Shown: positions 1 to 6,794, numbered from the stretch's first letter. The stretch is 8,566 nt of DNA from Acidobacteriota bacterium (GCA_023415725.1 JAEZJR010000346.1:1-8566); one strand, 5' to 3'. Translations and numbers: made by a program. The notes: generated by a model not told the origin, from the sequence alone.

Positions 1-814
1 TCTCAACGCTGATCAGATCCTGGATCGCTTTGCGAGCAAACTGGCAATCTAGCTCAGCGGCGACCATTTGCTTGAGCACAACTTCGTCTTCGAACTGATC
101 GAGGACTTCCAGCGCCTTCTTTACGCCCTCGGCAGCTTCCTCCTCACCGCCAAGAAGGGCGTGTCTGCGGGCATCCTGAAGGATCGCGCCCGCCTTTTGG
201 CTCAAGCGTGCGCGGGCCGCGTCAGCCTGGATCTGGAGATGCGCCGCCCAGGCGGAGTCTGCACCACTCCCGACACCCGCCCCGCTGAATTCTTGAAGCT
301 TTATCTTTATCTCCTTGCTCTTTGGATCGACCATGGCGAGGTGGTAATCCTTGCCGTCTCCTTCGTAACCGAAAACGATCTGTTCCTTGATCGGGATTTC
401 GTTGGCGGGAATGATCGTCAGGGTGGCTATTTCTTTGAAGAAAAGGCCAGACGGCTCTAATTGAACGGCCGTTGGTGTGTTGTTCACAAGCGGCGAGCCG
501 TCGAGCGTCGTGACGGCGGTCATTATTATTTCAGTGTCAACATCGAGCGAATTCGCCGCAATGTCTAGCGTGAAGCGGCTTCCGTCAGCCGTGGTGAGCG
601 AGACGCTGCCGCCAGCCTTGCCGATCTTGCGGGTTGCGGATTGCTTCTTATCGAGCTGGACCTTTACATTAAGCGGTTTTCCGGGGGAAGCAAAATCGAC
701 TTTCGGATCCGAGGTCGTACCCGAAATTTTCGAAGGCATGAACGACTTACATCCCAGGAAAATGGCGATAAATATAAGCCCGGCAATTAGCAACGTGTTT
801 TTTGGCGTTTTCAT
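1..814 (-). CDS. Lipoprotein with ZU5-like domain (3' end beyond window)
   Basis: The reading frame is open from the ATG at 814 to the left edge (271 codons), with no stop in the window, so the C-terminus is missing. The N-terminus is a lipoprotein signal: Lys-rich start, hydrophobic stretch 8-20, then FLGC with Cys22 as the likely lipidated residue; Phe at -3 makes the lipobox imperfect. Residues about 62-138 read like a ZU5 domain: KAGGSVSL, then FTLDIAANSLDVDTEI, then AVQLEPSGLFFKEIATLTI. This matches the family pattern in which a GG start is followed by a pre-cleavage 'ipaGAL...T.I' element and an 'l.PdG..F..pv.L.i' strand pair. Residues 185-271 are Ala/Glu/Lys-rich and probably helical. 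Start choice: the ATG lies 11 nt after the preceding gene's stop with TAGGG upstream, so it is probably cotranscribed with that gene. An envelope-anchored role is inferred; no enzymatic motif is visible. Confidence 0.82.
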   Translation of the reverse strand, partial: MKTPKNTLLIAGLIFIAIFLGCKSFMPSKISGTTSDPKVDFASPGKPLNVKVQLDKKQSATRKIGKAGGSVSLTTADGSRFTLDIAANSLDVDTEIIMTAVTTLDGSPLVNNTPTAVQLEPSGLFFKEIATLTIIPANEIPIKEQIVFGYEGDGKDYHLAMVDPKSKEIKIKLQEFSGAGVGSGADSAWAAHLQIQADAARARLSQKAGAILQDARRHALLGGEEEAAEGVKKALEVLDQFEDEVVLKQMVAAELDCQFARKAIQDLISVE

Positions 815-825
815 ACGTTGCGGCC

Positions 826-1623
826 CTACTTCAGAACTATTCGGCCGTTCTGGATCCTCATGTTCTCCGGGTCGGCCTTCAGCACCAATTCGATCAGCAT
901 TCCGGCAAGTTTCTTTGAATTGGCAACTGTCTCGGCGTGATCGTTTTGTTTGCCTTCGGTATAAATTGCAAGGAGCATTCCGCCGAAGCCGATCATCATG
1001 TTGTTGAAGCTTTGTTTTTCCTTATTCGGGATGGAGGCGAAGTCGGGGATGCTATCGATCGAGGCGTTGACGGTTTTGTAGAAGTCGTTGACCGAGGCGG
1101 TATCCGGTTCCTCCGTGTCGTGGTAGATGGTCATGGCGGCGACGGTAAAGAACGTGAGTCCGCCGGCAATATTATTCTTCCAGCCTTTTACAGCCGCCTC
1201 TTTGTTATAGGCCTCCTTGGTGGCCGCGTATATCTGTTTGATTAGGGCTTTTTCCTCTGGGGAAGAACCTAAGGAATCGGAAAGCAGTTTGCCGGTATCA
1301 ACGGTTGGATCAGGGCGAAATACGCCGTAATTTCGGACGGTCGGCAAGGGGGCCTTGGCCTGTGGGCCCGGGTTTTGCCCGGAACGCGAATTTTGTGGCT
1401 GTTTCGCGGTCGAACTTCGGCCGGTACAGTTCAATTGAGCACAGCGCGTGACGTTATACATCGATTGCATCAGTGCAGCCTGGCTGAAAGTGCCGTATAC
1501 CGTTCCGTAGCCGGTGTTGTAGCCATAGGCATTCGGACTGCCCCACTGTGCGTTGGAGGTAAGGGCCAAAACAGTAAAGGCGAGCGTTAAACCAGCAAGT
1601 CTTTCGAGAAAGCGAAGTTTCAT
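826..1623 (-). CDS. Secreted DUF6683-like protein
   Basis: A 265-residue exported protein. The signal peptide spans residues 1-25 (charged MKLRFLER, hydrophobic core 10-22, cleavage likely after SNA25 with Gln26 following). The mature N-terminus (27-50) is Gly/Tyr/Asn-rich. Residues 60-95 are a polar, low-complexity linker containing Cys61 and Cys66. The compact domain at about 97-225 has a recognisable order: YGVFRPDP, SPEEKALIKQIYAATKEAY, NNIAGGLTFFTVAAMTIYHD, then IPNKEKQSFNNMMIGFGGML. From memory this resembles DUF6683, a domain of unknown function in secreted bacterial proteins; I could not run a profile search. The hydrophobic 152-167 segment looks like part of the domain rather than a certain membrane helix. 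The AUG is preceded by a purine-rich AAAGAAAAGAT rather than a strong Shine-Dalgarno sequence. It precedes the ZU5-like lipoprotein gene by 11 nt, so the two are likely one transcript. Function unknown. Confidence 0.85.
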   Translation of the reverse strand: MKLRFLERLAGLTLAFTVLALTSNAQWGSPNAYGYNTGYGTVYGTFSQAALMQSMYNVTRCAQLNCTGRSSTAKQPQNSRSGQNPGPQAKAPLPTVRNYGVFRPDPTVDTGKLLSDSLGSSPEEKALIKQIYAATKEAYNKEAAVKGWKNNIAGGLTFFTVAAMTIYHDTEEPDTASVNDFYKTVNASIDSIPDFASIPNKEKQSFNNMMIGFGGMLLAIYTEGKQNDHAETVANSKKLAGMLIELVLKADPENMRIQNGRIVLK

Positions 1624-1795
1624 ATCTTTTCTTTTGTGTTAGCGTTATCAGCGCTCGATCGAGCCATCTTAACTTGGACGAGAACTTATTGAGCTTTTGC
1701 GAACCGGGAGGTTATCGCGATCCACCAGTCCTAACGATCTATATCCAGCTGAACGCTTAGCCGAGGGATGGCTTTCACTTCGATCTGTATCCCAA
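1624..1795. other. Intergenic gap between NHL gene and DUF6683 gene
   Basis: This 172-nt stretch lies between two minus-strand genes and has no coding frame I can support. It contains a perfect 12-bp palindrome, GCTCGATCGAGC, at 1653-1664, and a short AGCG/CGCT dyad at 1641-1655, both 30-45 nt upstream of the DUF6683 start. I found neither a convincing -35/-10 pair nor a U-tract terminator. Whether the downstream pair has its own promoter is therefore undecided. Confidence 0.5.
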
Positions 1796-2887
1796 TTATT
1801 TTGCAAACGTCGTCACGACTCCGGCAGGCGAAAGCTTGCGGATCGAGTGGTTGTACATGTCCGCGATGTACAAATTGCCATTGCTGTCGAAGGCCATGCC
1901 CTTTGGAAAATTGAACAGGGCAGTGGGTGCCCTGCCGTCCCTGTTACCTTCCTGAGAGCGGCCGGCGATGTTTTGCGAACACGGGTCAATGACATTTCCA
2001 CCGGCGATCGTTGACACGCGGCCCGCCGCGATCTTCATTACGCGATTGATCCGCTGGTCTGCAACGACGATGTCTCCGCTTCGGCTGACGATGATGTTCT
2101 CGGGCTCGACGAATTCGGCGGTCGCGATCGGGCCCTGTGTATAGACCGGACAGTATTCCCGTTTGTATGGTTGCCCGGCGACCAGGCTTATCGTTCCCGT
2201 GCTGACCTCGATCTTCCCGACGAAGCGGCCAAAACTGTAGGAGCCGAAAATGATGTCGCCCGCTGCATCGGTAGCCATTCCGCTGATCTGATTTACAAGG
2301 ATGTACTTTCCGTCCGGAGTCTTGAGCGTCGAAACGACGCCGTTCGGACCGATCTTGCGGATGACGCTGAAGCTCTTGCGGTTTTTTCGATTTATTGTCT
2401 GAGCCTGAGGGCCTAGAGCGAAACTGTCGGTGACGAAATTGGGGCCGACTGTCGCCTTTATCTTGTCAAAGCTGTCCGACACGTAAATGTTGTCGCTGCG
2501 ATCGATCGTCATCAACCCGATCGCATTGAAGCCCGCAGTTGCCAGTGGGCCGTCTACGAGGTCGTAGGTCCACTTCTGCCCAGCGAAGATCGTGCCGATA
2601 AACTTACCCGCACGGTCATACGTGAATTTGTAGATCAGCTTCCCGTCGTTTGCGTAAAGATTATCTTTCGAGTCGACGATCAGGTTGCTCCACTTTCGAT
2701 CCAGTTCGCGGTCCGCCTGCGTAAGATTCGTGACGCTGCCGTCAGGCGAGATCCGGATGATCCCATACTGAAGTCCAACAAAAAGATTGTCTCGGCTATC
2801 GATCGCGATATACTGCGGCGTCGAGATCCGCGTTGTCTGTGAGAAGGCGAGGATCGGAAAGGCGATGGCAATAAGCAAAAGTTTCAT
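1796..2887 (-). CDS. Secreted NHL-repeat (beta-propeller) protein
   Basis: A 363-residue exported protein. The signal peptide is MKLLLIAIAFPILAFS with cleavage likely before Gln17. The rest is built of NHL-type repeats with the pattern 'P.giavD..gnlyvaD...n.IrKi'. The clearest is residues 328-362 (FPKGMAFDSNGNLYIADMYN, then HSIRKLSPAGVVTTFAK). Others are near 24-53, 68-100, 123-145, 202-236 and 262-296 (VEPENIIVSRSGDIVVAD). The DG..A.A.F linker characteristic of such proteins occurs around 112, 252 and 317. The fold expected is a six-bladed propeller used for binding; no catalytic residue is evident. Start choice: GGAGG at 2898-2902 sits 10 nt from the ATG at 2887 but only 1 nt from the ATG at 2896, so 2887 is preferred. 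The alternative ATG at 2896 overlaps the upstream stop as ATGA. The gene is third in a tightly packed set and likely translationally coupled to the lipoprotein gene before it. Confidence 0.9.
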   Translation of the reverse strand: MKLLLIAIAFPILAFSQTTRISTPQYIAIDSRDNLFVGLQYGIIRISPDGSVTNLTQADRELDRKWSNLIVDSKDNLYANDGKLIYKFTYDRAGKFIGTIFAGQKWTYDLVDGPLATAGFNAIGLMTIDRSDNIYVSDSFDKIKATVGPNFVTDSFALGPQAQTINRKNRKSFSVIRKIGPNGVVSTLKTPDGKYILVNQISGMATDAAGDIIFGSYSFGRFVGKIEVSTGTISLVAGQPYKREYCPVYTQGPIATAEFVEPENIIVSRSGDIVVADQRINRVMKIAAGRVSTIAGGNVIDPCSQNIAGRSQEGNRDGRAPTALFNFPKGMAFDSNGNLYIADMYNHSIRKLSPAGVVTTFAK

Positions 2888-2892
2888 AGTCT

Positions 2893-4566
2893 TCATTCCT
2901 CCACAGGTCCATCGACACAAGGCGCGTTGACCGTATAGAGCGAATAGCTTTCCGTGCCGGAGCCCTGATAAACCTTACCGTCACCGGTGATAGTTCCATC
3001 GCCTCGCCCAACCATATCGCCGCCCTTATCGCGGCCGTTTGGGAACGAGATTTCGTAAGTGCCCGTGCCCTTTGCGTTAAAGGGCCCCGTGTAAGAGTAG
3101 GTGCCTGAAAGTCCGCCGGAGAATTTCATGGTGAAACCCCCGCCGGTGAGCGTGAACGGCTCCATGATGTTGCACACCACCGTATTGGTGTACCAGTCAT
3201 CCAGACCACCCGCTATTCGATAAGCGTTCGAGCCGGTGTTTGCGTTGAGCTCGAGTTTCGCGATACCCCGGCGGGATGTGGCCGTAAGACTGATCGTCGC
3301 ACTTTTTCCGGAGGCTCCGGGAGCGACGTACATCAGCGTGCCGGGCGTCTTGGGCATCAGCGTCGGGTCGATCGACGTTTCGCCGTCGAGCGTGGTTTCG
3401 AGTTTCGCGATCACGTCGGATCCGTCTTTTTTGTGACGGACTTTTACGGGAATCTCAGTGTGCGAACCGAGATCAACCATCCCCGGTGACCTGGCCTCGA
3501 TCCTTATGCACGCACCGCCTTTCCAACCCATCTCCGCGGCTGTTATCGCCGCATCTGCCGCACCGAGCGCGACACCGTTCCCCGAGGTGGCGAATTCGGT
3601 CACGTCCGTGCCCTTTGCATTGTCGGTCGATTGTGTAATGTGCCCGTTTGACGAGGTCCGCTCGGAATCACCTGCCGCTTGGCTGAACGTGACACCTGAT
3701 TCGACAAACACGTAGGTCCCGTTTCGCTTGCGCCCCGTCGCCTGTGTAATGTCGATCGTCCTTTTGGCGATTTCCGCATTGTCGTCGATCACCAGACGGA
3801 CGAACGCGGTCACATCCTGCTCGTAGCTCGAATCTCCCGATTGCCCGGCGAGGCGTATCTTGATCGTTATGGGCACTTGCCCTTCGGCGTTCGGGCAATC
3901 CTGGCCATCAACCCGCGCCTTCATTTCGGTCCTCGCCTTTGCGCCGTTCTTTTCGGTCTCGGTCACGATCCCGATCTCCATCACCGTCGATCCATCCGGA
4001 CTCGCTCCGATCTCCACGTTCATTGTCGAGGTTCCGCCCTCAACCTTCTCCGTCTTGTTTAACTTTTGGTTGAATACTTTGTTGGTGAGGGCGTCAGCGA
4101 GCATTCCTTTCAGGTATCCGGTAAACCCGCCGAAGAGTGCGCCATCGCCATAGGTGGGAAGTTCCACTCCTCCGGACTGAAACATCAAGAGTGCGCCGCC
4201 GGCTGGGAACTCGAAAACAGCGGCGTGTCGCGACTGTAATTTCGCAGTCTCTTTCTTCGCGTTGTCCGGCTGCGGCTTGATTCGGTAGTCGTCGACGATC
4301 TGCTTCATCATCTTTCGCTCTGCGGCTCCGATCTCTTCGATCAGCGGAGCAAGCTCCGGCTCGTCCTTCGCCATGATGCGAATGACATAAGCGCCCGGCG
4401 AGACCATCGGCCCGTCCGGATCGAAATGCGCAAAGTGCGGCGCTTTGAACGCGTCGTTCGTCCCGAACTTGTCCTTGAGGAAAGTACACGACAGCGTGCC
4501 AGACAAAAGGACCGCGAGTGCCGCGACTAGGTGCTTTGTGTTCTTCATAAATATGTATTCGGTCAT
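2893..4566 (-). CDS. Large lipoprotein, Ig-like segment, unknown function
   Basis: A 557-residue protein I do not recognise as a named family. A lipoprotein signal lies at residues 7-27 (MKNTKHLVAALAVLLSGTLS then Cys27, consistent with lipidation). Residues 60-95 are charged and probably helical. Residues 118-165 include a Gly-rich hydrophobic stretch (PAGGALLMFQSGG, LFGGFTGYLKGML). Residues 180-290 alternate in a beta pattern. Residues 355-445 look like an Ig-like/Big-type beta sandwich (PGMVDLGSHTEIPVKVRHK, then TPGTLMYVAPGASGKSATIS). Residues 470-548 are Gly/Thr/Tyr-rich strands suggesting a small beta-barrel. Non-signal cysteines are at 224, 353, 465 and 550. The ATG at 4566 overlaps the upstream TAA (TAATG). 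A second in-frame ATG at 4548 (MKNTK) gives a more typical signal peptide and is a real alternative start. Membrane anchoring is likely; function unknown. Confidence 0.87.
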   Translation of the reverse strand: MTEYIFMKNTKHLVAALAVLLSGTLSCTFLKDKFGTNDAFKAPHFAHFDPDGPMVSPGAYVIRIMAKDEPELAPLIEEIGAAERKMMKQIVDDYRIKPQPDNAKKETAKLQSRHAAVFEFPAGGALLMFQSGGVELPTYGDGALFGGFTGYLKGMLADALTNKVFNQKLNKTEKVEGGTSTMNVEIGASPDGSTVMEIGIVTETEKNGAKARTEMKARVDGQDCPNAEGQVPITIKIRLAGQSGDSSYEQDVTAFVRLVIDDNAEIAKRTIDITQATGRKRNGTYVFVESGVTFSQAAGDSERTSSNGHITQSTDNAKGTDVTEFATSGNGVALGAADAAITAAEMGWKGGACIRIEARSPGMVDLGSHTEIPVKVRHKKDGSDVIAKLETTLDGETSIDPTLMPKTPGTLMYVAPGASGKSATISLTATSRRGIAKLELNANTGSNAYRIAGGLDDWYTNTVVCNIMEPFTLTGGGFTMKFSGGLSGTYSYTGPFNAKGTGTYEISFPNGRDKGGDMVGRGDGTITGDGKVYQGSGTESYSLYTVNAPCVDGPVEE

Positions 4567-5585
4567 TACCTGGGCAGCACGATCAATGGATTGTTCGACG
4601 AGATCGGTTTGTAATACCAGGCATTCGGAAATAGTGTGAAGGTGCTGAACGGGCCGTCGCGGTCTGTCGGGCTGTCAGCTTGCAGTACGAGATTCCACTC
4701 CTGGATGCCAGAAAAGTAATGCTTGGTGAACTTGTAATTCACGGGTTCCAATTTTCGATTTTGGGTCGTCAGGAGCCTGTCCCAACTGTCGCCGCCATTC
4801 AGTTTGCTCCATGCCTGAATGACGCTCTTTTGCGGTTTGATGGAAAGAGTTTCGCCACTTATCTGGTAAGTACCGCTTTCTCTGACGAGAATGATCTTGT
4901 CGTAACCCATTCGGAAGGTCTTTGAATTGAAGACGTAAGTGCCGTCCGCGTTTAACGTGTATTGACTCTTGGTATAACCGGCCATGCCCGCAGCAACGGG
5001 GTCGCCGTAGGTCATCGAAGCCCCTGCATTGGAACCCCAGGTGCCGAGGATCGAATTTTCTGCAGGTGCGGCCACGGCGGGCGTTGGGGCAGCTGAGCCT
5101 TCGGGTTTTTTGAAGCTGATAGAGTCCAAGAATGCCGTGATCGCCGCTTCATATGCCTGGGTGTTCGTGAGTACCAGGGCGTTCACCATCGTGCCGTGGC
5201 CGGTTGCGGTGTAGAGCACGGCGACTCCTTTTACTCCGTCCTTTTCAAACGGTGCGAAACCGCCTGCCACCAGCCACTCGCCTTTGGTGTCGGCGGGGAA
5301 CATTTGCGGTGCCGCCGAGACGGTCACCGCTTCCTTCACGATCGTCGACCAAGCGGCGTCGAAATTCTTCTTCGGATCGCTAAGGCCCGGTACCGATTTG
5401 AACAGGGTAATTAGGCAGAAGCTTTCCTTGTCGGCGATCGAGAACTGGATCCCATCCTGGCCGGCTTGTTTGGCCCAGCCCTTTGGCGATCGGAAGGTCG
5501 AAATGTCGAAGGTCTCGGAGGTTTGAGCGAAGATGTTCAATGAAAGGCAAACCAGGCAGAGTGCCGCGAAGAGTGAATGTTTCAT
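4566..5585 (-). CDS. Secreted two-domain protein, lipocalin-like C-terminal half
   Basis: A 339-residue exported protein. Signal peptide 1-20 (MKHSLFAALCLVCLSLNIFA), with Gln21 following. Residues 25-160 form a first domain (FRSPKGWAKQAGQDGIQFSI, then ITLFKSVPG, ending in FLDSISFKKP). This layout recalls PsbP/Mog1-like folds of secreted proteins, but that is only a resemblance. An Ala/Pro linker at 162-177 leads to a second domain from about 179: ILGTWGSN, then YTLNADGTYVFNSK, then ESGTYQISGETLSIKP. That order (LGTW, DGTY.f, GTY.i.g.tL.i) is typical of lipocalin-like small-molecule or lipid-binding barrels. Start choice: the frame extends upstream, but ATG 5585 has AGGAG 3 nt before it and begins the signal peptide. 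It is the first gene of the minus-strand set and joins the following lipoprotein gene by a 1-nt TAATG overlap. The ligand is unknown. Confidence 0.88.
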   Translation of the reverse strand: MKHSLFAALCLVCLSLNIFAQTSETFDISTFRSPKGWAKQAGQDGIQFSIADKESFCLITLFKSVPGLSDPKKNFDAAWSTIVKEAVTVSAAPQMFPADTKGEWLVAGGFAPFEKDGVKGVAVLYTATGHGTMVNALVLTNTQAYEAAITAFLDSISFKKPEGSAAPTPAVAAPAENSILGTWGSNAGASMTYGDPVAAGMAGYTKSQYTLNADGTYVFNSKTFRMGYDKIILVRESGTYQISGETLSIKPQKSVIQAWSKLNGGDSWDRLLTTQNRKLEPVNYKFTKHYFSGIQEWNLVLQADSPTDRDGPFSTFTLFPNAWYYKPISSNNPLIVLPR

Positions 5586-5737
5586 AGGCTCCTGAACAGT
5601 CCTATCTATCGATCCGGTATTTCTTCTACGGCCCTGGCTCGTCGGGAAAATCGGCAAATCGCCTGCTGAGGGTAGCACGTTCGGGGGTAGGATTCTACTG
5701 GTTTATTAAAATAATTCCAGATCCTCCCGCGCTATCG
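5586..5737. other. Intergenic gap upstream of exported-protein gene set
   Basis: This 152-nt stretch between two minus-strand genes has no supported coding content. It includes an AT-rich patch at 5701-5716 that contrasts with its GC-rich surroundings and is the most likely place for the promoter of the downstream set. No U-tract terminator for the methyltransferase gene is evident. Confidence 0.5.
5692..5719 (-). promoter_or_regulatory. Weak candidate promoter for the three-gene set
   Basis: On the minus strand a TAGAAT -10-like box (5697-5692, one mismatch to TATAAT) lies 16 nt after a poor -35-like TGGAAT (5719-5714) within the AT-rich patch. It would give a leader of about 100 nt before ATG 5585. 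The -35 match is only three of six, so this is a suggestion only. Confidence 0.22.
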
Positions 5738-6445
5738 CTAACGGGTATTTCGAGCGACGTACACAGCGTTGACGGAGGTCGCCCGCGTGTAGGGGTTGGG
5801 GAACTCGATGTTGTGGGCTTCGCAGGAGCCGAAGGCGTCGCGGAGGAGGGAGGTGACGGTGTCGTCGGCGGGGTCGTCGGACCAGAGGGCGAAGGTGCCG
5901 CCCGGCTTTAGTTGGCTTCTCACTGCGGCGAGGCCTTCGGGGGAGTAGAAGGAGCGGTTCGTCGGGTCGAGGACGAGTTCGGGGGTGTGGTCGATGTCGA
6001 GCAGCACGGCGTCGTATTTTTTGCCGGGATCGTTGGGGTCGAAGGCGGTGCGGGCGAGGGCGAAAAAATCGCCCTGGCGAAGCTCGCATCTCGGGTCTTT
6101 GGCGAGTTGGTCGCCGATCGGAACGAGGCCGCGTTGGTGCCATTCGATGACGGCAGGGAAGAGGTCAATGACGAGCACACGCTCGACGTTCTCGTTCTTC
6201 AACGCCTCCGCGGCCGTGTAGCCAAGCCCGAGGCCGCCGACGACGATGTCGAGTTCGCCGTCCAGAGGAGCAAGACCGAGGATCGCAAGCTGCCGCTCGC
6301 TCTCGGTAAAGAGGCTCGACATCAGGTAGTCATCCCCGAGCCTCACCTCCCAAACCTCGATCCCGCCCAGCATGGGCTCATCCCGCCGCCGAAGCGTAAG
6401 TTCACCGAGTGGGGTGTCTTGATAGCCGAATTCGTAAACGGGCAT
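5738..6445 (-). CDS. Spermidine-synthase-like SAM-dependent methyltransferase
   Basis: A 235-residue cytoplasmic Rossmann-fold protein. Motif I is VVGGLGLGYTA (68-78), followed by the acidic ribose-binding position in VLVIDLF (Asp94), GDFFAL at 125-130 and LLDIDHTP at 148-155. The final strand region is LKPGGTFALWSDDP. This order matches the spermidine-synthase-like branch of class I SAM-binding enzymes. The Asp-rich 'D.TDP' catalytic segment of true polyamine synthases is replaced by DIDHTP, and the protein is shorter than the roughly 280-300 residues usual for SpeE. A polyamine role is therefore doubtful and the substrate unknown. Start choice: ATG 6445 (MPVYEFGYQDTPLGELTLRR) coincides with where I expect family homology to begin. 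The frame also extends to a GTG at 6493, adding 16 residues of ordinary-looking but unsupported sequence; neither start has a good Shine-Dalgarno. It is probably transcribed alone, divergently from the ATPase gene. Confidence 0.87.
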   Translation of the reverse strand: MPVYEFGYQDTPLGELTLRRRDEPMLGGIEVWEVRLGDDYLMSSLFTESERQLAILGLAPLDGELDIVVGGLGLGYTAAEALKNENVERVLVIDLFPAVIEWHQRGLVPIGDQLAKDPRCELRQGDFFALARTAFDPNDPGKKYDAVLLDIDHTPELVLDPTNRSFYSPEGLAAVRSQLKPGGTFALWSDDPADDTVTSLLRDAFGSCEAHNIEFPNPYTRATSVNAVYVARNTR

Positions 6446-6761
6446 TGGTGTGTGTGCTGATGGCAGTATCGCTTTAAATTCGGCGGACCGCACTTCCGCA
6501 GCTGCAACAAACCACCTTGCGAACCTTTGTTTTATGCCGTATCGGCCTCCGGGAGCCGGCGGAAGGGGCGTTTTCAGGGTGATCTTGCTGCAGATGGCCG
6601 CCGGAATGCGTGTGGTTTTGAGGTCGTTTTTGAGTGAAAACGCCTTGGGAGGCCCGTGGTTATTGGACTGCCTGTCCCATGTCCCGCTGTCCCGGAGCGC
6701 GCATCGGTGTGTTTATTTAGGATCGAGATTCAAAGACCGTGCGTTGCGTCGATAAAACGTG
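6446..6761. other. Divergent intergenic region, left part
   Basis: No coding frame here is convincing; the plus-strand frame at 6450-6755 has no family resemblance or ribosome site. It contains a perfect 10-bp inverted repeat (GGCGTTTTCA at 6567-6576 and TGAAAACGCC at 6635-6644) and three closely spaced TGTCCC copies at 6673-6693. The methyltransferase promoter should lie here on the minus strand, but I cannot pick one. Confidence 0.45.
6673..6693. repeat. Three spaced TGTCCC direct repeats
   Basis: TGTCCC occurs at 6673-6678, 6680-6685 and 6688-6693, with copy starts 7 and 8 nt apart. The cluster sits about 70 nt upstream of the ATPase promoter. It could be a binding-site array, but the repeat is short and may be chance. 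Confidence 0.4.
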
Positions 6762-6777
6762 TTGCTTTTATCGCAAC
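6743..6777. repeat. Imperfect dyad spanning the -35 region
   Basis: The left arm GTTGCGTCGATAAAA (6743-6757) is mirrored by TTTTATCGCAAC (6766-6777), whose reverse complement is GTTGCGATAAAA. The left arm has three extra bases. The dyad covers the -35 box at 6762-6767, as expected for an operator bound by a dimeric regulator. The core CGTTGC recurs at 6742-6747 and 6804-6809, and inverted at 6773-6778. Confidence 0.5.
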
Positions 6778-6791
6778 GATAGCGTTATAAT
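6762..6791 (+). promoter_or_regulatory. Sigma70-type promoter of the ATPase-HTH gene
   Basis: A TTGCTT -35 box (6762-6767) and a perfect TATAAT -10 box (6786-6791) are separated by 18 nt. Transcription would begin near 6797-6799, leaving a leader of about 37 nt before ATG 6835. This supports ATG 6835 over the GTG at 6739, which lies upstream of the promoter. The boxes are embedded in inverted repeats, suggesting repression. Confidence 0.68.
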
Positions 6792-6794
6792 ACA

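Noticed and set aside
477..1007. Plus-strand frame of 176 aa
   Set aside because: It overlaps two supported minus-strand genes and its Ser/Arg/Cys-rich product looks like antisense noise.
5738..6445. Naming this gene speE
   Set aside because: The segment expected to bind and catalyse on putrescine is not conserved, so only the SAM-binding fold is supported.
5912..6460. Plus-strand frame of 182 aa opposite the methyltransferase gene
   Set aside because: Mirror of a well-supported SAM-binding enzyme; no family resemblance and no ribosome site.
6450..6755. Plus-strand frame of 101 aa in the divergent region
   Set aside because: No ribosome site, no recognisable domain, and it runs into the promoter and repeat region of the ATPase gene.
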